Source: Patescibacteria group bacterium | GTDB taxonomy: Bacteria; Patescibacteriota; Minisyncoccia; Phycocordibacterales; UBA12079 | Length of the DNA: 40,290 nucleotides | NCBI GenBank assembly: GCA_018817595.1 | Contig: JAHITU010000019.1 | Location: 1 to 40,290, forward strand | Direction of reading: 5' to 3' | In this document: positions 37,095 through 40,290 of the stretch, in pieces | How the letters are laid out: every line of letters begins with the position of its first letter | Position numbering within the stretch: the stretch's first letter is position 1 | Translations under genes and position numbers: made by a program | Notes under the pieces: model-generated | What the model was told of the DNA's origin: nothing | The model's input: only the letters and a program-made list of their open reading frames with translations | The model's database searches: none

Positions 37095-37559
37095 TTAAAT
37101 ATTTAATATGTTTCCTCCTGTTGTTAAAAAGACATCTAGGACTTCTCTTTGCCCAACTGCAATAATTAAATCATTAGCAATTGCCATTAAGAAAATCGAT
37201 ATTGCAAAAGCTATAATAGTGGCTAAAATCTTTTGGTCTTTTTTCCAGTTAGTATTTTTCCAAATATTAGGTAATGTTGGAATCATAGCTAATGAAATTA
37301 TAAAAGGCATAGCTAAGGCAACTACGAATACAGCTCCCCAAAGAACATGGGATAATGATAATAGGGTAGTGCTAACTGTAAAAGTTCTAAAAATAAATCT
37401 TATAGCCAAGAATATATTGTCTATATAGAAAATAGCAAAATAAATAAATAAAAATAAATATGGAATGGTAAATAGAGATTGCCAACTTGCCTTGAAATAA
37501 AATTGTTTAAGAGATTGAGTTAAGGTCAAATCATCTTGAGTTGTTTCTTTTGGGTTCAT
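37095..37559 (-). CDS. Four-TM membrane protein of unknown function
   Basis: This 154-residue protein has an acidic/polar N-terminus (about 1-25) and four membrane segments (about 30-46, 50-66, 69-92 and 109-130). Gly/Thr-rich loops follow and the protein ends FLTTGGNILNI. The C-terminal hydrophobic block with GQREVLDVFLTTGGN recalls small channel- or conjugation-type membrane proteins (pilin- or TrbC-like), but identity is too weak to claim. A minus-strand TATAAT ends eight bases before the ATG. Monocistronic. Confidence 0.55.
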   Translation of the reverse strand: MNPKETTQDDLTLTQSLKQFYFKASWQSLFTIPYLFLFIYFAIFYIDNIFLAIRFIFRTFTVSTTLLSLSHVLWGAVFVVALAMPFIISLAMIPTLPNIWKNTNWKKDQKILATIIAFAISIFLMAIANDLIIAVGQREVLDVFLTTGGNILNI

Positions 37560-37567
37560 GATCCTTG

Positions 37568-37573
37568 ATTATA
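37568..37573 (-). promoter_or_regulatory. Near-leaderless -10 box
   Basis: On the minus strand TATAAT ends eight bases before the ATG at 37559. AAGGA lies between them but is too close to the ATG for normal ribosome binding. Confidence 0.45.
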
Positions 37574-37659
37574 TTGTTTATTTTAATAATTTAACTATAT
37601 CAATTTTGATAAAAAAAGTCAATAGCTGTGGATATCTATTTCCTTTTACTTTAAATAAT

Positions 37660-37686
37660 GTTGTATAATAATTGATATTATACAAC
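37660..37686 (+). promoter_or_regulatory. Palindrome covering the -10 box of the TolB-like gene
   Basis: The arms GTTGTATAATA and TATTATACAAC (11 bp, perfect) are separated by five bases. The left arm contains TATAAT (37664-37669). It is a candidate operator or a 5' hairpin, 22 bases upstream of the ATG at 37708. Confidence 0.45.
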
Positions 37687-37707
37687 TATCTAATTAATAT
37701 AAAAATT

Positions 37708-38814
37708 ATGGAAAATAATAATCAAGTTGATAAAGAGTTTAGTCTTAATATTGATAATATAGAAGATTCAGAAGGAGAAAATAGCAACAAAATTATGTGG
37801 TTTAGTTTTGTTGTTTTAATCTTAGCTTTGATAGCGATTGCTGTTTTTGTTTTTAAATATTATGAAAAATATGCGATAGTTAAAGAAATTACAGATCCAA
37901 ATCAAGAATTGTTAGTTGAAGATGATTTAAGTTTGAAAAAAAAATTACCAGTAGAAATGAAAGGTAAAATATATTTAACTTTAGCTCCAAAAAACGATGA
38001 AAATAATTCGGTTGGTCTTTATAGTTATAATCTAAAAAAAGAAAAATTAGAAGAAGCTTTGTTAATTGAAGGAAAGCAATTTAGAGGAGGAGAAGTTTTT
38101 CATACAGGAAACAGAATTTTAACTACTGATGGAGAAGATGTTTTTATTAATGATATGGCTGATTTAAATAGTCAAGGAATTGTTTTTGATGATGATATTT
38201 ATAATATTAAAAGTGAACCAGTCTGGTCCATTGGAGGGTGGTATACTTTTTATAGTGCTATGAACGATTTATCTCTAGATATAAATATTCCTGAGAGTTG
38301 GAAAATTTATTCTGTTCATAATGATGGGACACAAAAATATTTAGTTGATGGAGTTCATCCTCATATTTCAAAGGATAATTATATAGTCTTTTTAAAAAAT
38401 AATGGTCTTTATGGAATGGATCTAGATGGGTCTAATGAAATCAAAATCTGGGAAATAGAAGGAGAGGCTCGAACCAGTATACAATTAGATGTATCTCATT
38501 TAAGTAATTTAGCTATTTTAAGTAACCCTTTCGAAGCCTCTGTATATATTTTAAAGTTTAAAATAGCTGAAGGAGAGAATTTTTTTGAGGGTGAAACAAT
38601 TAAGGAAATTAAAACCTACGGTTTTCAACCAACTCTTTCTCCTGATGATAAATATTTAGCAATTATAGAAGCTTCTTTAGAAAAAACTGAAGAATATATA
38701 TATGTAAGACCAAAGTTAGTAGTTTATGATTTAGAAACCTATAAAAGATATGAATTGATGGATTTGAAAGATTATAGACCTGAAGAAATTTTAATTAATG
38801 ATTGGTGGATTTAA
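37708..38814 (+). CDS. Membrane-anchored TolB-like beta-propeller protein
   Basis: This protein is 368 residues from the ATG at 37708; 12 further in-frame codons upstream lie within the palindromic promoter. It has a short cytoplasmic tail and a membrane segment (about residues 30-49). The large extracytoplasmic part is built of repeated strands with D-G-x-x and N-D-x-G-T-x-x-x-L motifs. Examples are IYSVHNDGTQKYLVDGVHP, LYGMDLDGSNEIKIW and FQPTLSPDDKYLAII, the last being the typical TolB/WD40-like P-x-x-S-P-D-x-x-x-(I/L)-A element. It probably binds proteins at the cell surface. A terminator follows. Confidence 0.7.
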   Translation: MENNNQVDKEFSLNIDNIEDSEGENSNKIMWFSFVVLILALIAIAVFVFKYYEKYAIVKEITDPNQELLVEDDLSLKKKLPVEMKGKIYLTLAPKNDENNSVGLYSYNLKKEKLEEALLIEGKQFRGGEVFHTGNRILTTDGEDVFINDMADLNSQGIVFDDDIYNIKSEPVWSIGGWYTFYSAMNDLSLDINIPESWKIYSVHNDGTQKYLVDGVHPHISKDNYIVFLKNNGLYGMDLDGSNEIKIWEIEGEARTSIQLDVSHLSNLAILSNPFEASVYILKFKIAEGENFFEGETIKEIKTYGFQPTLSPDDKYLAIIEASLEKTEEYIYVRPKLVVYDLETYKRYELMDLKDYRPEEILINDWWI

Positions 38815-38836
38815 TTTATATATTTGCTTGAACAAG

Positions 38837-38871
38837 ATTTAAAAATGATTGCTGTGCAATCATTTTTAAAT
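38837..38871. terminator. Perfect 16-bp hairpin after the TolB-like gene
   Basis: ATTTAAAAATGATTGC and its complement are separated by a 3-nt loop. The T-run is contained within the stem, so termination efficiency is uncertain. Confidence 0.65.
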
Positions 38872-39076
38872 TTAGCAGGACTCCAATTAGAAGTATTTAA
38901 TGAAAGTGTTGCTATAAGAGGTTGAATGTACACTTTGTAATGTTGCTTTTTAATTGGTATCGTGGTATAAATTAATATGAAAGTTTAGAATAAAAACGAT
39001 TGAAAAAAGTTGTTTTTGTTCTTTGAAAAAATAAATAAATTAAGATATTTTAAAAAAATATATCCGGAGGTATATT

Positions 39077-39676
39077 ATGAAAAAGTTTTTGGTTTTGGTT
39101 GTTGTTTCTTGTTTTTTATTCAGTTCTGTTTATGCAGAACAAAAAAAAATAGGCGTCGTTGAATATAACGGAGAAATTTTAAACCTTAATCTCTCAAATG
39201 AGAGATGGAGAGTTGGGGATCACAAAAAAACCCAAGAATTTTTCCCGGGAATACCAGTGTGGTATTTCCCAGATAAAAAAAATAAAACTAGTTTTTCTGT
39301 GATGTATTTTGCAGAAGGGCTAGAAAGCAAAAATTTTTTTATGGAGAAATCTATGAAAGAGTTTTGGAGATGGTTCCGAAAAGTACCGTCTAAGAATTTA
39401 CCAAAAAGTCTTGAATCAATTGTTGAGGATTATACAAAAACTGAGCCTAAAGAAATTTTACTAGGGGGTAGGAAAGGTTTCCTTCTGGAAACTAACTTAA
39501 ACCTTGTTAATTTAGGATCAAAATATGAACCCACTTTTTTTTCTTGTGGAAACTTTTTTATAGTTGTTCATAACTATACAAAGTTTTCGGGTGAAAATGG
39601 GCACCGATCTGAACTTTTTGGAGAAATTTTTCCCAATATTTCTGTTTATATAGAAAATAAAATTGCTCAAAATTAA
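39077..39676 (+). CDS. Secreted protein of unknown function (199 aa)
   Basis: This 199-residue protein has a clear signal peptide (MKKFLVLVVVSCFLFSSVYA, cleavage near residue 20). The mature part is mixed alpha/beta and aromatic-rich, with FPGIPVWYFPDKKNK, EFWRWFRKVPSKNLP and a C-terminal ELFGEIFPNISVYIENK. No family recognised. A CGGAGG ribosome binding site precedes the ATG and a strong terminator follows, the same cassette style as 35290-35820. The 262 bases upstream hold the hairpin at 38837 and nothing else clear. Confidence 0.65.
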   Translation: MKKFLVLVVVSCFLFSSVYAEQKKIGVVEYNGEILNLNLSNERWRVGDHKKTQEFFPGIPVWYFPDKKNKTSFSVMYFAEGLESKNFFMEKSMKEFWRWFRKVPSKNLPKSLESIVEDYTKTEPKEILLGGRKGFLLETNLNLVNLGSKYEPTFFSCGNFFIVVHNYTKFSGENGHRSELFGEIFPNISVYIENKIAQN

Positions 39677-39709
39677 TTAGGAGTTATGTTGATATGGAAT
39701 CTCATTTTC

Positions 39710-39758
39710 GCGTCGTGTAGATAATACTTAGGTTAAGTATTCTACACGACGCTTTTTT
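39710..39758 (+). terminator. Strong intrinsic terminator
   Basis: A 12-bp stem GCGTCGTGTAGA / TCTACACGACGC is extended by AATACTTA / TAAGTATT and followed by six T. Confidence 0.92.
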
Positions 39759-39763
39759 CTTTC

Positions 39764-39772
39764 TGTGGATAA
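39764..39772 (-). promoter_or_regulatory. DnaA-box sequence (TGTGGATAA)
   Basis: A perfect DnaA-box match in reverse orientation, between a terminator and the Hint gene promoter (TATAAT at about 39797). A second perfect match (TTATCCACA) is at 4200-4208. Isolated copies do not make an origin. Confidence 0.35.
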
Positions 39773-39840
39773 CTTTTTTTATTTAGAATTAAAAGAGTTA
39801 TAATAATATTAAATATATTATTATTCTAATAAACAAAATT

Positions 39841-40290
39841 GTGAAAAAAATAAATCTAATTTTCCCTATATTAATTGTATTTTTTATATTGATAACATCT
39901 TCTATTAGTTTAGCTGGTGGTGGTGGTGCAGGTGGCGGTGGTGGGTCTGGAGAAGGAGACTGTCCTGATGGTAGTTGTCCCGGTTCTTCATCAGGATCAT
40001 CTTCTAGTGGCGATGGGGAAGGTTCTTGTTTCCTCCCTGGAACACTAGTAACCATGTCAGATGGAACATTCAAAAAAATCGAAGACATCCAAGTGGGAGA
40101 AATAGTTTTAGGTTATGATATTAAAAGAGATAGATATACTAATAATAGGGTACTAGAAATAGAAGCTCCTATTCGTTCTGATTGGTTTATGGTGACTCTT
40201 GAAGATGGAACAGTTTTAAGAACGACTAATGACCACCCCATTTATATAGAGAAGGGAAATGATTATAAAGGTTGGGGTTCCATTGATCCT
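39841..40290 (+). CDS. Secreted Hint (intein/hedgehog-like) domain protein, cut by window edge
   Basis: From the GTG at 39841 (an in-frame TAA lies just upstream) the first 150 residues are visible. A signal peptide (about 1-25) is followed by a low-complexity Gly/Ser/Asp linker with a Cys pair. A Hint domain begins at Cys63: SCFLPGTLVTMSDGTFKKIEDIQVGEIVLGYD is the usual first block, and RTTNDHPIYI contains the T-x-x-H of block B (T129, H132). Hint domains cleave themselves at this Cys, releasing or lipidating the upstream part; bacterial ones often sit in secreted toxins or surface proteins. The C-terminal part, including any toxin, is outside the window. Confidence 0.85.
   Translation, partial: MKKINLIFPILIVFFILITSSISLAGGGGAGGGGGSGEGDCPDGSCPGSSSGSSSSGDGEGSCFLPGTLVTMSDGTFKKIEDIQVGEIVLGYDIKRDRYTNNRVLEIEAPIRSDWFMVTLEDGTVLRTTNDHPIYIEKGNDYKGWGSIDP

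Noticed and set aside
39798-40088. Pro-rich 96-residue open frame on the minus strand
   Set aside because: It is the antisense of the Gly/Ser linker and Hint start of the plus-strand gene; its composition is explained by that.

Overview
The window is a 40.3-kb piece of an AT-rich genome (about 30% GC by eye) that uses the standard code: TGA serves as a stop, and tryptophan is always TGG. Several features point to a Patescibacteria (CPR) bacterium: a short UvrC of about 400 residues, many small membrane-anchored proteins of unknown function, dispersed GC-rich palindromes, and no amino-acid or cofactor operons. This assignment is inference from gene content; there is no rRNA here.

Layout. 1-132 is the tail of a transposase. 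165-4844 holds small membrane proteins, a tandem pair of M14 carboxypeptidase-like genes (one apparently catalytically dead) and a PAS protein. 5075-11002 is the uvrB-uvrA-uvrC excision-repair operon. 11045-12079 is a 36-residue-repeat gene flanked by a 152-bp duplication of the uvrC 3' end. 12326-16148 carries a secreted protein, DUF421, a rhodanese and a LexA/UmuD-like repressor coupled to a Y-family polymerase under a clear SOS box. 16388-20569 is accessory: a Panacea-type toxin-antitoxin pair and a run of small membrane or secreted proteins. 21274-25494 is a three-gene operon encoding a C5-cytosine methyltransferase, a double GHKL ATPase/kinase-like protein and a receiver domain fused to a domain with a HEPN-like motif. 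This is the best candidate for an undescribed defence system. 25500-27350 is rich in hairpins and contains tRNA-Asn, fragments of that tRNA and a GIY-YIG nuclease. 27520-29652 holds PEBP, DUF167, HPF/RaiA and cyclophilin genes. 29806-33394 holds an AstE/aspartoacylase-like enzyme, a GCS2-type carboxylate-amine ligase and a PLP decarboxylase. 33762-39676 holds DsbA-like, DEDD exonuclease, TruB, TolB-like and secreted proteins. The right edge cuts a secreted Hint-domain protein.

Two gene styles coexist. Several genes have a TATAAT box ending only 6-8 nt before ATG, implying leaderless mRNAs; these include the SOS repressor, the antitoxin, PEBP and the 79-aa protein at 25801. Others have a strong Shine-Dalgarno sequence and usually their own intrinsic terminator; these include the solenoid gene, the two small genes at 16.4-17.1 kb, the ligase, the decarboxylase and the secreted proteins. 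The second style looks like self-contained accessory cassettes.

The block between about 17.2 and 26.8 kb is bounded by direct copies of a tRNA-3'-end-plus-terminator module next to tRNA-Asn, so the toxin-antitoxin and methyltransferase/HEPN genes may form a tRNA-associated defence island. No integrase is visible.
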